Source of the DNA: Oscheius sp. JU75
Taxonomy: Eukaryota > Nematoda > Chromadorea > Rhabditida > Rhabditidae
Direction: 5' to 3'
Assembly (NCBI GenBank): GCA_037178855.1
Contig: JASJZC010000006.1
Coordinates: forward strand, 2,728,001-2,792,000
Length of the DNA stretch: 64,000 nt
Position numbers and translations under genes: made by a program. Every line of letters starts with the position of its first letter. Position 1 is the stretch's first letter. Below, piece after piece: positions 23,629-33,229 of this stretch. The notes under the pieces were generated by a model, which saw nothing but the letters and a program-made list of their open reading frames with translations, ran no database searches and was not told the origin of the DNA.

Positions 23629-26600
23629 TCAGCTGTTTTTGTTTGTTGCAGCAAAGTGTAATGGAGTCCACTTTTCTTTATCTTTTGAAGTGACCGAAGC
23701 TCCAGCTCCAAGAAGCACGTCCACTACTTGAACGTGCCCCTCTTTAGTAGCAAAGTGAAGAGGGGTGCAGAGGCCATTGTTGCGACCGTCGATAACAGCT
23801 CTATGTTGAAGGAGAAGCCTCACAACGTCAACATGACCTTTGAGGGCTGCAAAATGTAATGCAGTCCACGCTTCTTTATCTTTTGAAGTGACCGAAGCTC
23901 CAGCTCCAAGAAGCACGTCCACTACTTGAACGTGCCCCTCTTTAGTAGCAAAGTGAAGGGGGGTGCAGAGGCCATTGTTGCGACTGTCGATAACAGCTCC
24001 ATGTTGAAGGAGAAGCCTCACGACGTCAATATGACCCATGAGGGCAGCACAGTGTAGAGGAGTATCGCCGGTCACAGTGGCTGCATCGATCGGCGCGCGA
24101 TTCTTAAGCAGGATTCTGACACTTTCAATGCAATTGTTTGTTGCAGCAAAGTGTAATGGAGTCCACGCATCTTTATCTTCTGAAGTGACCGAAGCTCCAG
24201 CTCCAAGAAGCACGTCCACTACTTGATCGTGCCCCTCTTGAGTAGCAAAGTGAAGTGAGGTGCAGAAGTCATTGTCACACCGGTCGATAGTAGCTCCATG
24301 TTGAAGGAGAAGCCTCACGACGTCAATATGACCCATGAGGGCAGCACAGTGTAGAGGAGTATCGCCGGTCACAGTGGCTGCATCGATCGGCGCGCGATTC
24401 TTAAGCAGGATTCCGACACTTTCAATGCAATTGTTTGTTGCAGCAAAGTGTAATGGAGTCCATGCATCTTTATCTTCTGAAGAAACCGAAGCTCCAGCTC
24501 CAAGAAGCACGTCCACTACTTGATCGTGCCCCTCTTTAGTAGCAAAGTGAAGGGGGGTGAAAAGGCCATTGTTGCGACTGTCGATAATAGCTCCATGTTG
24601 AAGAAGAAGCCTCACGACGTCAATATGACCCATGAGGGCAGCACAGTGTAGAGGAGTATCGCCGGTCACAGTGGCTTCATCGATCGGCGTGTGATGCTTG
24701 AGCAAGATTCTGACACTTTCAATGCAATTGTTTGTTGCAGCAAAGTGTAATGGAGTCCACGCATCTTTATCTTCTGAAGAAACCGAAGCTCCAGCTCCAA
24801 GAAGCACGTCCACTACTTGATCGTGCCCCTCTTTAGTAGCAAAGTGAAGGGGGGTGAAGAGGCCATTGTTGCGACTGTCGATAACAGCTCCATGTTGAAG
24901 GAGAAGCCTCACGACGTCAATATGACCCATGAGGGCAGCACAGTGTAGAGGAGTATCGCCGGTCACAGTGGCTGCATCGATCGGCGCGCGATTCTTAAGC
25001 AGGATTCTGACACTTTCAATGCAATTGTTTGTTGCAGCAAAGTGTAATGGAGTCCACGCATCTTTATCTTCTGAAGTGACCGAAGCTCCAGCTCCAAGAA
25101 GCACGTCCACTACTTGAACGCGCCCCTCTTTAGTAGCAAAGTGAAGGGGGGTGCAGAGGTCATTGTTGCGACTGTCGATAATAGCTCCATGTTGAAGGAG
25201 AAGCCTCACGACGTCAATATGACCCATGAGGGCAGCACAGTGTAGAGGAGTATCGCCGGTCACAGTGGCTTCATCGATCGGCGTGTGATGCTTGAGCAAG
25301 ATTCCGACACTTTCAATGCAATTGTTTGTTGCAGCAAAGTGTAATGGAGTCCATGCATCTTTATCTTCTGAAGAAACCGAAGCTCCAGCTCCAAGAAGCA
25401 CGTCCACTACTTGATCGTGCCCCTCTTTAGTAGCAAAGTGAAGGGGGGTGAAAAGGCCATTGTTGCGACTGTCGATAATAGCTCCATGTTGAAGAAGAAG
25501 CCTCACGACGTCAATATGACCCATGAGGGCAGCACAGTGTAGAGGAGTATCGCCGGTCACAGTGGCTGCATCGATCGGCGCGCGATTCTTAAGCAGGATT
25601 CTGACACTTTCAATGCAATTGTTTGTTGCAGCAAAGTGTAATGGAGTCCACGCATCTTTATCTTCTGAAGTGACCGAAGCTCCAGCTCCAAGAAGCACGT
25701 CCACTACTTGATCGTGCCCCTCTTGAGTAGCAAAGTGAAGTGAGGTGCAGAAGTCATTGTCACACCGGTCGATAGTAGCTCCATGTTGAAGGAGAAGCCT
25801 CACGACGTCAATATGACCCATGAGGGCAGCACAGTGTAGAGGAGTATCGCCGGTCACAGTGGCTTCATCGATCGGCGTGTGATGCTTGAGCAAGATTCTG
25901 ACACTTTCAATGCAATTGTTTGTTGCAGCAAAGTGTAATGGAGTCCATGCATCTTTATCTTCTGAAGAGACCGAACCTCCAGCTTCAAGAAGCACGTCCA
26001 CTACTTGAACGCGCCCCTCTTTAGTAGCAAAGTGAAGGGGGGTGCAGAGGTCATTGTTGCGACTGTCGATAATAGCTCCATGTTGAAGGAGAAGCTTCAC
26101 CATCTCAACATGACCTTTTCTGGCAGAAAAGTGAAGAGGAGTACCACCGATCACTGTAGCTGCTTCGATCGGCGCGCGATGCTTCAGCAGGATTCTGGCA
26201 CATTCAATGCAATTGTTTGTTGCAGCAAAGTGTAATGGAGTCCATGCATCTTTATCTTCTGAAGAGACAGAAGCTCCAGCTCCAAGAAGCACGTCCACTA
26301 CATGAACGTGCCCCTCTTTAGTAGCAAAGTGAAGGGGGGTGAAGAGGCCATTGTTGCGACTGTCGATAACAGCTCCATGTTGAAGGAGAAGCCTCACAAT
26401 GCCAACATGACCTTCGAGAGCTGCAAAATGTAATGCAGTCCACGCTTCTTTATCTTTTGAATTGATCGAAGCTCCAGCTCCAAGAAGCACGTCCACTACT
26501 TGAACGTGCCCCTCTTTAGTAGCAAAGTGAAGGGGGGTGCAGAGGCCATTGTTGCGACTGTCGATAACAGCTCCATGTTGAAGGAGAAGCCTCACAACGT

Positions 26601-27732
26601 CAATATGACCCATGAGGACAGCACAGTGTAGAGGAGTTTTGCCGGTCACAGTGGCTTCATCGATCGGCGCGCGATGCTGGAGCAGGATTCTGGCACTTTC
26701 GATGCGATTATTTGTTACAGCAAAGTGCATTGGGGTCCACCTCCCTTTATCTTTTGAAGACACCGAAGCTCCAACCCCAAGAAGCACGTCGACTACTTGA
26801 ACGTGCCCCTTTTGAGTAGCAAAGTGAAGGGGGGTGCAGAGGCCATTGTTGCGACTGTCGATAACAGCTCCATGTTGAAGGAGAAGCCTCACGACGTCAA
26901 CATGACCATTGTGGGCAGCACAGTGTAGAGGAGTATCGCCGGTCACAGTGGCTGCGTCGATCGGCGCGCGATGCTTGAACAGGATTCTGACACTTTCAAT
27001 GCAATTGTTTGTTGCAGCAAAGTGTAACGGAGTCCACGCATCACTATCTTCTGAAGAGACCGAAGCTCCAGCTCCAAGAAGCACGTCCACTACTTGAACG
27101 TGCCCCTTTTGAGTAGCAAAGTGAAGGGGGGTGCAGAGGTCATTGTTGCGACTGTCGATAACAGCTCCATGTTGAAGAAGAAGCCTCACGACGTCAACAT
27201 GACCTTTGTGGGCAGCAAAATGTAATGCAGTCCACGCTTCTTTATCTTTTGAAGTGACCGAAGCTCCAGCTCCAAGAAGCACGTCCACTACTTGATCGTG
27301 CCCCTCTAGAAGAGCAAGGTGAAGCGGGGTGAAGAGGCCATTGTCACAACTGTCGATAGTAGCTCCATGTTGAAGGAGAAGCCCCACGAGGCTAACATGA
27401 CCCATGAGGGCAGCACAGTGAAGAGGAGTACCACCCATCTCTGTAGTTGCATCGATCGGCGCGCGGTGCTGGAGCAGGATTCTGGCACTTTCGATGCGAT
27501 TGTTTGTTACAGCAAAGTGCATTGGGGTCCACCACCCTTTATCTTTTGAAGACACCGAAGCTCCAACCCCGAGGAGCACGTCCACTACCTGATGGTGCCC
27601 CTCTTCAGCAGCAAAATGCAGTGGAGTGGCGTGATCGTTATCTTCGCTGTCGACGATAGCTCCATGCTGGAGGAGAAGCTGCACTTTGTCGATTTGACCT
27701 TTTTGGGCAGCAAAGTGAAGAGGAGTACGGTT
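23629..27732 (-). CDS. Giant single-exon ankyrin array of gene A (1367 codons)
   Basis: The open frame starts at an AAG,AACCGT acceptor (27732). It contains about 41 ankyrin repeats of 33 residues, each with the TPLHFAA..GH..VV..LL..GA.(I/V)(D/S) pattern. Three repeat types alternate: NNCIESVRILLKNRAPIDAA, GDTPLHCAALMGHIDVVRLL and SRNNGLFTPLHFATKEGHDQ. The result is a 99-residue, 297-bp higher-order unit with very high identity between units. Ankyrin repeats bind partner proteins. The frame stops right after HFAATNKNS, whereas the paralogue (gene B) continues with several more diverged repeats and a basic tail. In gene B this exon is spliced to an upstream kinase. In gene A the connecting donor looks mutated, so it is unclear whether this frame is still made. 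Confidence 0.8.
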   Translation of the reverse strand, partial: NRTPLHFAAQKGQIDKVQLLLQHGAIVDSEDNDHATPLHFAAEEGHHQVVDVLLGVGASVSSKDKGWWTPMHFAVTNNRIESARILLQHRAPIDATTEMGGTPLHCAALMGHVSLVGLLLQHGATIDSCDNGLFTPLHLALLEGHDQVVDVLLGAGASVTSKDKEAWTALHFAAHKGHVDVVRLLLQHGAVIDSRNNDLCTPLHFATQKGHVQVVDVLLGAGASVSSEDSDAWTPLHFAATNNCIESVRILFKHRAPIDAATVTGDTPLHCAAHNGHVDVVRLLLQHGAVIDSRNNGLCTPLHFATQKGHVQVVDVLLGVGASVSSKDKGRWTPMHFAVTNNRIESARILLQHRAPIDEATVTGKTPLHCAVLMGHIDVVRLLLQHGAVIDSRNNGLCTPLHFATKEGHVQVVDVLLGAGASINSKDKEAWTALHFAALEGHVGIVRLLLQHGAVIDSRNNGLFTPLHFATKEGHVHVVDVLLGAGASVSSEDKDAWTPLHFAATNNCIECARILLKHRAPIEAATVIGGTPLHFSARKGHVEMVKLLLQHGAIIDSRNNDLCTPLHFATKEGRVQVVDVLLEAGGSVSSEDKDAWTPLHFAATNNCIESVRILLKHHTPIDEATVTGDTPLHCAALMGHIDVVRLLLQHGATIDRCDNDFCTSLHFATQEGHDQVVDVLLGAGASVTSEDKDAWTPLHFAATNNCIESVRILLKNRAPIDAATVTGDTPLHCAALMGHIDVVRLLLQHGAIIDSRNNGLFTPLHFATKEGHDQVVDVLLGAGASVSSEDKDAWTPLHFAATNNCIESVGILLKHHTPIDEATVTGDTPLHCAALMGHIDVVRLLLQHGAIIDSRNNDLCTPLHFATKEGRVQVVDVLLGAGASVTSEDKDAWTPLHFAATNNCIESVRILLKNRAPIDAATVTGDTPLHCAALMGHIDVVRLLLQHGAVIDSRNNGLFTPLHFATKEGHDQVVDVLLGAGASVSSEDKDAWTPLHFAATNNCIESVRILLKHHTPIDEATVTGDTPLHCAALMGHIDVVRLLLQHGAIIDSRNNGLFTPLHFATKEGHDQVVDVLLGAGASVSSEDKDAWTPLHFAATNNCIESVGILLKNRAPIDAATVTGDTPLHCAALMGHIDVVRLLLQHGATIDRCDNDFCTSLHFATQEGHDQVVDVLLGAGASVTSEDKDAWTPLHFAATNNCIESVRILLKNRAPIDAATVTGDTPLHCAALMGHIDVVRLLLQHGAVIDSRNNGLCTPLHFATKEGHVQVVDVLLGAGASVTSKDKEAWTALHFAALKGHVDVVRLLLQHRAVIDGRNNGLCTPLHFATKEGHVQVVDVLLGAGASVTSKDKEKWTPLHFAATNKNS

Positions 27733-28245
27733 CTTAAAAAAGCGAGTGTCCGACTACAAACTCATTGGTCCGATTCTACGGCATTTCACGGCACGCGGCA
27801 ATTCAAACCAATCTATTTCAAAGCAGTAGGAAAAATTAATTTTGTTCGATTTAAAAACACTACTTTGTAACTATTTGGACCTGAAACAAACAAGGAAGAC
27901 CTGAATGGAATGAATGTGAGCAATGAAGACCGGTATGATTCGCGTAATCGCAAAAACTTATCCATTCCAACCCATCTCCCTTTTTTTGAGTTGTTCTTAC
28001 TAATCTGTACAGTCTTCCAATTTTTGATTTTTTAAACGGTGCGCCCCAAGTTTGGGCGCATTTACCATAGCCGGACACTCGCTCTAATTATATCCGCTTG
28101 CTGCCTTACCAAATGGGATATTTTAAAGTGATGATCCTGGCCACAATAAATCGTAATACGAATCCTGGAGCGAAGACTTTCGTCGGTACACGTAAGGAAC
28201 AGTCGCGTAATATACCTCGTCTTAAATCTTGGTTGAAAGGTGCAT

Positions 28246-31200
28246 TTATCTCTGACCAACAGATTTAATTCCTTCCTCTCTTTCGTACTTTTCGATTAAG
28301 TAGTTGAAGGCTTTCAGATAATAGGCTCTTACTGTTTCATCCCTTGTCATTAGGTAGACAAGATATATATTCATAAAGTACTCTTTTTTCCTGCTCCAAT
28401 ATAATGTGTAAAGCGTCTGGGTCGAGAAGGGATTGTCAGGATTTTTCTGAAACGAAAGCTTTTCAACTTCATAATTTGAACAGTGGAAAATACAGAGAGG
28501 CAGAATTTTCCAAGGATTTGAAGACAACAAAGACGTCACCTCCATTGCTTGCTGCAAAGCTACAACACAATACATGAGACTGCGTTCTGATGGATTTTCT
28601 TGCCAGGACCTCAATTACAATGAGAGTGAAGAAAGAAGCTTCTTACATTTCAAGCATGTTTTGAATTTCCGGATCCCAAATATAATTGTCCAAGCAGGGA
28701 CGCACTCCTTTCGTAACTTTGTCGCAGAGCTCTGGTACTGTCCAATTTTTGTCGAAAGGCGACCTTGGACACTTAACTATTTTCAAAATGAATGCATACT
28801 GTCGGTAGAGTATCTCCCAAAATGTTATACCGATTGAATAAATGTCGCACTGACGCAAATCAAGTGTATCTGCGTCGTTTTCCGCCATTAATTCCGGCGC
28901 CATGTACATGTAAGATGATCTTCTATAAGTCTATTTTTGCTATGTAATCGTTTGCTGAACCTGCCAGTTAATTTGGAGTGTTTCAAATTTTTCGATAAAC
29001 CAAAGTCTGCAATTTTTACGCATGTCCACGTAGAATCCAATAGCAAACTCAACATATAGGATAACAATAGCATCCATCTCTCTGCCTCTCTGTCTCTATC
29101 TCTATGCCTTTGTTTCTCTCTCTCTAACTTTCTTTCTGTCTCTCTGCCTCTCTCTCTATTTCTTTTTTTTTCGCTGTCTCTTTGTCTTTCTGTCTCTCGG
29201 TCTCTCTATCTCTGTCTCTCTTTATCCCTGTCTCTCTGACTTGCCTACTTCAAAGGTTTCAAATCCATATGAACAATATCCTTCATGTGTAAATAGGCCA
29301 CGCCGAAAACTATTTGCAGCATCCAAAAGTAAGCCTGTGTAGGTTCATAACGTTGTTCAGAGTAAATTGCTAAAAAAATAATGTATTGTTGGATCTCACC
29401 AAGCTACCATCGTCCAGGGTGCCGCCACCCATAAGCTCCATTACATATCCCTGATGCCGCAAAATGGGCATATCGGGATTGAACCCCTCATACGTACCGA
29501 AGACTTCCACAAAATTCAAATGTTTTCCGCTCTGAAGTAATTTTAAAAGAGAGGTAGGATCTGTACCAAGCTCAAGAGCTTTTTCGCTTCCTTCCTCGAG
29601 TTCTCGTCAAACTTGTGAAAGATTTTAACGCAAGTCTTTCTCAAACATTGATTTGAACTTTTGCAGAATACAAACTCACCCTAAGTCTGTCACTTTGGCC
29701 GTGAAAATACCACCTTCTCCTCCTTGGTTCAAGTAGTGCAAGTCGGAAATGTTCTCCCCGAGCCGGAAGATGGATACAGGAGCGTCAACACTATCGTCAT
29801 CTGTTGGGAATGCTGGATTAACAACTTCTTTTCCCTTACTACTCCAAGTTTGAACACCATCATTGTTACGATCCGTGTCGGCTAGTTGCACTGTTACTTC
29901 CCTGTTCAAAATGCCGAAGTCTGTGTGTGTGTGAAGCCCTAATTGCCAAATTCTCACAGGTTTTTTGTGACAGCAATTACTCTTTGCTAGTCAAGCTAAT
30001 TCGAGTCAGTTTGGGAGTTGCGTCTCTGGGAGAACGTTGCTCCGGTAGCGTGACTGGAACATCATCTTCCTGTCACGAGCCCTAACGGGGCACCAGGCGA
30101 ACTTGTCTCTTCAAAAGAGCCCATAACTCCAGCGATTCAGCACATAACGCTATTTTTTAAAGGTCCATAACTCTAATTAATACAATTGTAAATAACACTT
30201 TGTTTGTTAAACGGCCAGTTCAGTTATAGGCAAATAGCGAGCATTTGTTTTGAACGGGCATCGCATCTTTTTCAAACGAACTTCTCTGAATAAGCTTGAT
30301 TTGTATTTTTCTATCGTTTACAATTATTTTCTCGGTCTCTAAGCGTGTTCAATCGATTCAGGGCCAAGTTCCATTATAGAACAGTCTACTTCGACTGAAA
30401 ATCTAGTGAGAAAGATAGAGAGAAAATGGCCGTACAAAGGAAAACAGCATTTCGTCAACTTTTCCATTTTCCTCGTCAACTTTTCTGTCAAAGGAGACGA
30501 GTCCAAGGTGAAATTTAACGCCAAATCGATTGAGCGCTCTTAGAAATTGATGAAATTTATGTATAGCCGTTAAAAATCTTAATCAAGCTCAGGAAAGTTT
30601 GTTGCGGAACCAGTTTGAAAAAAAGCGCGCCGTTTACCATAACTACAGTGGTCCACATAATTATAAACGCACGTGATTTTTTCGCAGCTTTGGATCAAAA
30701 GATCAGTTCGCGGTTTGTATCAAAGTTGGAAAAGATGTAAAATTTGGTTACTTATTTGCCTACAGAAGGCAAATTTGAATAGCACTTTTCAAGGAAATTA
30801 TTTGACTATTTTTTTCAAAAAAGTGACTTTGGCCAATCCACAGAATTATAAACGCACTCAGTTTTTACCTATTTTTCGCTATTTTTTTTAAAATGTTTTT
30901 TGACCCGATTCCATTTATGTGTTAAATTTAGTCGTAATGCAGCGAGAAAACTACGAAAAAGGACAAATTGTCGCGAAAAAGGCGCAAGGACTGTCAAACC
31001 GACAAATTAGCCGAGAATTACATAGGAGCGAAGGTGTCATCCGATCCTTTGTCAGAAATCCGGCGAAATATGGAACCACGAGCCATACCGGTAGACCATC
31101 TTCACTTTCTAGTCATCAGATGCGCCTAATCCTGCGAGAAGCTTCGAACCAAGTGACGACCTGCAGCAGAATCAAGGCCGACTTGAAACTGGATGTTTCT

Positions 31201-33079
31201 TCAGAGACGGTTAGAAGAGTAATTTCGAAGGCGCGCTTCATCAAATGGAGAAAGATGGAAAAAGCCCTACTATTAACAGCTAAACACAGAAAAAATCGCC
31301 TCGAATTCGCCGGAATAAACCAGAGAACTGACTGGGGAAAGGTTAGACGTTTTGACACGACTTTTATCATTTTGTTTATTGCCAGGTTGTCTTTTCCGAT
31401 GAAAAGAAATTTTCTTGCGACGGTCCTGATGGATTTCGCTCGTATTGGCACGATCTGAGAAAATCAAAACTTCGATTTTTGCGAAGGATCTTCAAAGGGG
31501 GTGGAGTGATGGTTTGGGCAGCGATCTCATCCAAAGGACGAGTCAAGCTCTGCTTCATTACCAAGAAGATGAATGGATCTGACTACCGCATAGTCTTGCG
31601 ACGCGGAATTCTTCCATTCTGGAGGAGGAATCGCAACCAGAATTACGTTTTCCAGCAAGACGGAGCTCCGATCCATCGTCCACGCGCGACTCGGGACTGG
31701 CTACATCGAAAAAGAATCGATCTTCTTCCGTGGCCAGCATGTTCTCCAGACCTGAATATAATGGAAAACGTCTGGGGATTTATGGTACGCGACATCTACG
31801 GAGGAAACAGGACATATCGAAACGTGGACGAGCTGAAGCTCGCTATCATTGCCGCCTGGCACCGAATCGACCAGAAATTCATCGACGCCCTCTACTTGAG
31901 CCTCGATAGTCGTATGTTCCAGCTGATTCAACGCTGTGGGGCAGCTACTGACTACTGATATCAATTTCACTCTTTGTTGATTAATTTTTCTGAGATAAAC
32001 CTAGACTTCTCTAGAGTGCATTTATGATTCTGTGGATTGGCCAAAGTCACTTTTTTGAAAAAATGGTCAAATAATTTCCTTGAAAAGTGCTATTCAAATT
32101 TGCCTTCTGTAGGCAAATAAGTAACCAAATTTTATATCTTTTCCAACTTTGATACAAACCGCGAACTGATCTTTTGATCCAAAACAGCGAAAAAATCACA
32201 TGCGTTTATAATTATGTGGACCACTGTAGACTGTCCCTTTAAAAAAACTGTATTATTAAGTTCGTATAAGAAAATTATTTACATGAAAGTGTTTGCTGTA
32301 CTTTAGGAGCTTTGGAAAATTGCCTTCGTGTAGTATCAAAGTACCAAAATCACTACAGTCGAAAGTAGCTCCATGTTCCAGGAGCAGCTTTACCATGTTA
32401 GACATATAGGACAGCAGAATGCAAATGAGTGAAGTTGAACTCGCCTTCTTTGCCATTTACATCGACTCCTTTATCAATCAGCGATTGAGTCAGTTTCTTA
32501 TTTCCTTGATGAACGGCTACGTGAAGATCAGTAATGTCGGATGTAGTAAGCTTGTCATCCTTCGTGTCCTCTTTCTTGGTATTGTCTGTCTCATCATCCA
32601 ACTGCAGTAACTCCACTACTAACGTTTCCTCAGACGGTATCTGTGGATCTCGAATCGAAGCATGGTCACCGCTCTTAAAACGTTTTCTGGGATCTATTTT
32701 CTTAGCAGACCTACCTTATCCACGCTTATAATAAAAACTTCAAAAGCCTGTTGGACTTCTCGAGATTCAGCGCTGATGAATTCCTTCAGCATAGGCCATT
32801 GCTTTTGTTTAATCAAGAAATCGACAACTGCTCGTCGAGGGACAGGAAGGAGATCACGGAAGTCGGTGGGTCCCTGAAAAGAGACATCTATCAGGCAAAA
32901 CAGTTGAATGATCATCAGGCCTATATACCATCGCTTTTCAGGCAATGTTACGATAAGTAATTTTTCATTTTTTTTTCAAAAATCAGATACATACCATAGT
33001 AATGACCGGCTTCTTCACTTCTTCGTTTAGAATAAGAGCCAGTGTTTTGACGTGGCTTATCAGTCTGAAACCATGGCAT
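28246..33079 (-). CDS. Ankyrin/kinase gene A, N-terminal and kinase part
   Basis: It is colinear with gene B. Exon 1 (33079-32995) encodes MPWFQTDKPRQNTGSYSKRR. Exon 2 (32887-32715) encodes DFRDLLPVPRRAVVDFLIKQ and a helix-rich domain. An exon from about 32601 has two or three ankyrin-like repeats (LIDKGVDVNG, MVKLLLEHGATFD). The kinase exons follow from about 29960: glycine loop LNQGGEGGIFTA, VAIK-type lysine in CVKIF, catalytic HMDLKPLN, DFG (KIADFGLSK) and MAPEL. The HRD arginine is replaced, so it is a non-RD kinase with the main catalytic residues kept. The frame ends SVGQR then TAA at 28246, exactly where gene B has a GT donor. A Tc3-like element interrupts the intron before the kinase. 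The first exon junctions between 32715 and 32601 are uncertain. Confidence 0.7.
29070..29250. repeat. Degenerate TCTCTGTC tract in a kinase intron of gene A
   Basis: About 180 bp of TCTCTGTCTC-type words with frequent interruptions lie in the intron between the HMDLKPLN exon and the DFG exon. The matching intron of gene B has only a short TTTCTCTGTCTCTC remnant (61347-61360), so the tract expanded in gene A. Confidence 0.8.
30656..32226 (+). mobile_element. Tc3-like DNA transposon (apparently intact copy 2)
   Basis: The 1571-bp element is flanked by TA (30654-30655 and 32227-32228). Its inverted terminal repeats are about 205 bp (30656-30859 and 32014-32226) and start CAGTGGTCCACATAATTATA. 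Each repeat carries the word CCACA(T/G)AATTATAAACGCA at both its outer and inner end (the inner right copy is diverged). It is inserted in an intron of ankyrin/kinase gene A, opposite to the host strand. The empty site survives in gene B. Confidence 0.95.
30937..31958 (+). CDS. Tc3-like DD34E transposase, open throughout
   Basis: Two exons (30937-31341 and 31386-31958) with a 44-bp intron give 325 residues. It begins MQRENYEKGQIVAKKAQGLS with two helix-turn-helix units. The catalytic domain has VVFSDEKKFSCDGPDG, QQDGAPIH and ACSPDLNIMENVW. The intron position just before VVFSDEK equals that of copy 1. No stop or frameshift is visible. The protein cuts and pastes its own element at TA. Upstream in-frame sequence lacks an ATG, which fixes the start at 30937. 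Confidence 0.93.
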
Positions 33080-33229
33080 TGCAGATTCTCTTTCTCTGTC
33101 TGTCTGTCTTTCTCTCTCTCTCTGTCTCACCATTCCGATAAGTCTTCGACTGGAAAATTACCGAGAAGTTTCATAGTCATTGACTGGAATAATCTATCAC
33201 TGCTAGTGGTCGACGTAGGTTTAACACTA

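Noticed and set aside
24038-27659. Repeated 62- to 76-residue open frames on the plus strand at 297-bp spacing
   Set aside because: They are reverse-strand shadows of the ankyrin array and repeat only because the array repeats.
23629-27732. CRISPR-like or satellite interpretation of the 99/297-bp periodicity
   Set aside because: The period equals whole ankyrin repeats, the frame stays open throughout, and there are no unique spacers.
29360-29400. Apparent frameshift and TAG in the kinase of gene A (TTATTTTTTTAGCAATT against TTATTTTCAGCAATT in gene B)
   Set aside because: Both genes are explained by a short intron with donor ATG,GTAGCTTG and acceptor TTTAG or TTTCAG (38 nt in A, 36 nt in B). 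This gives GGTLDD,AIYSE in frame and fits the kinase alignment better.
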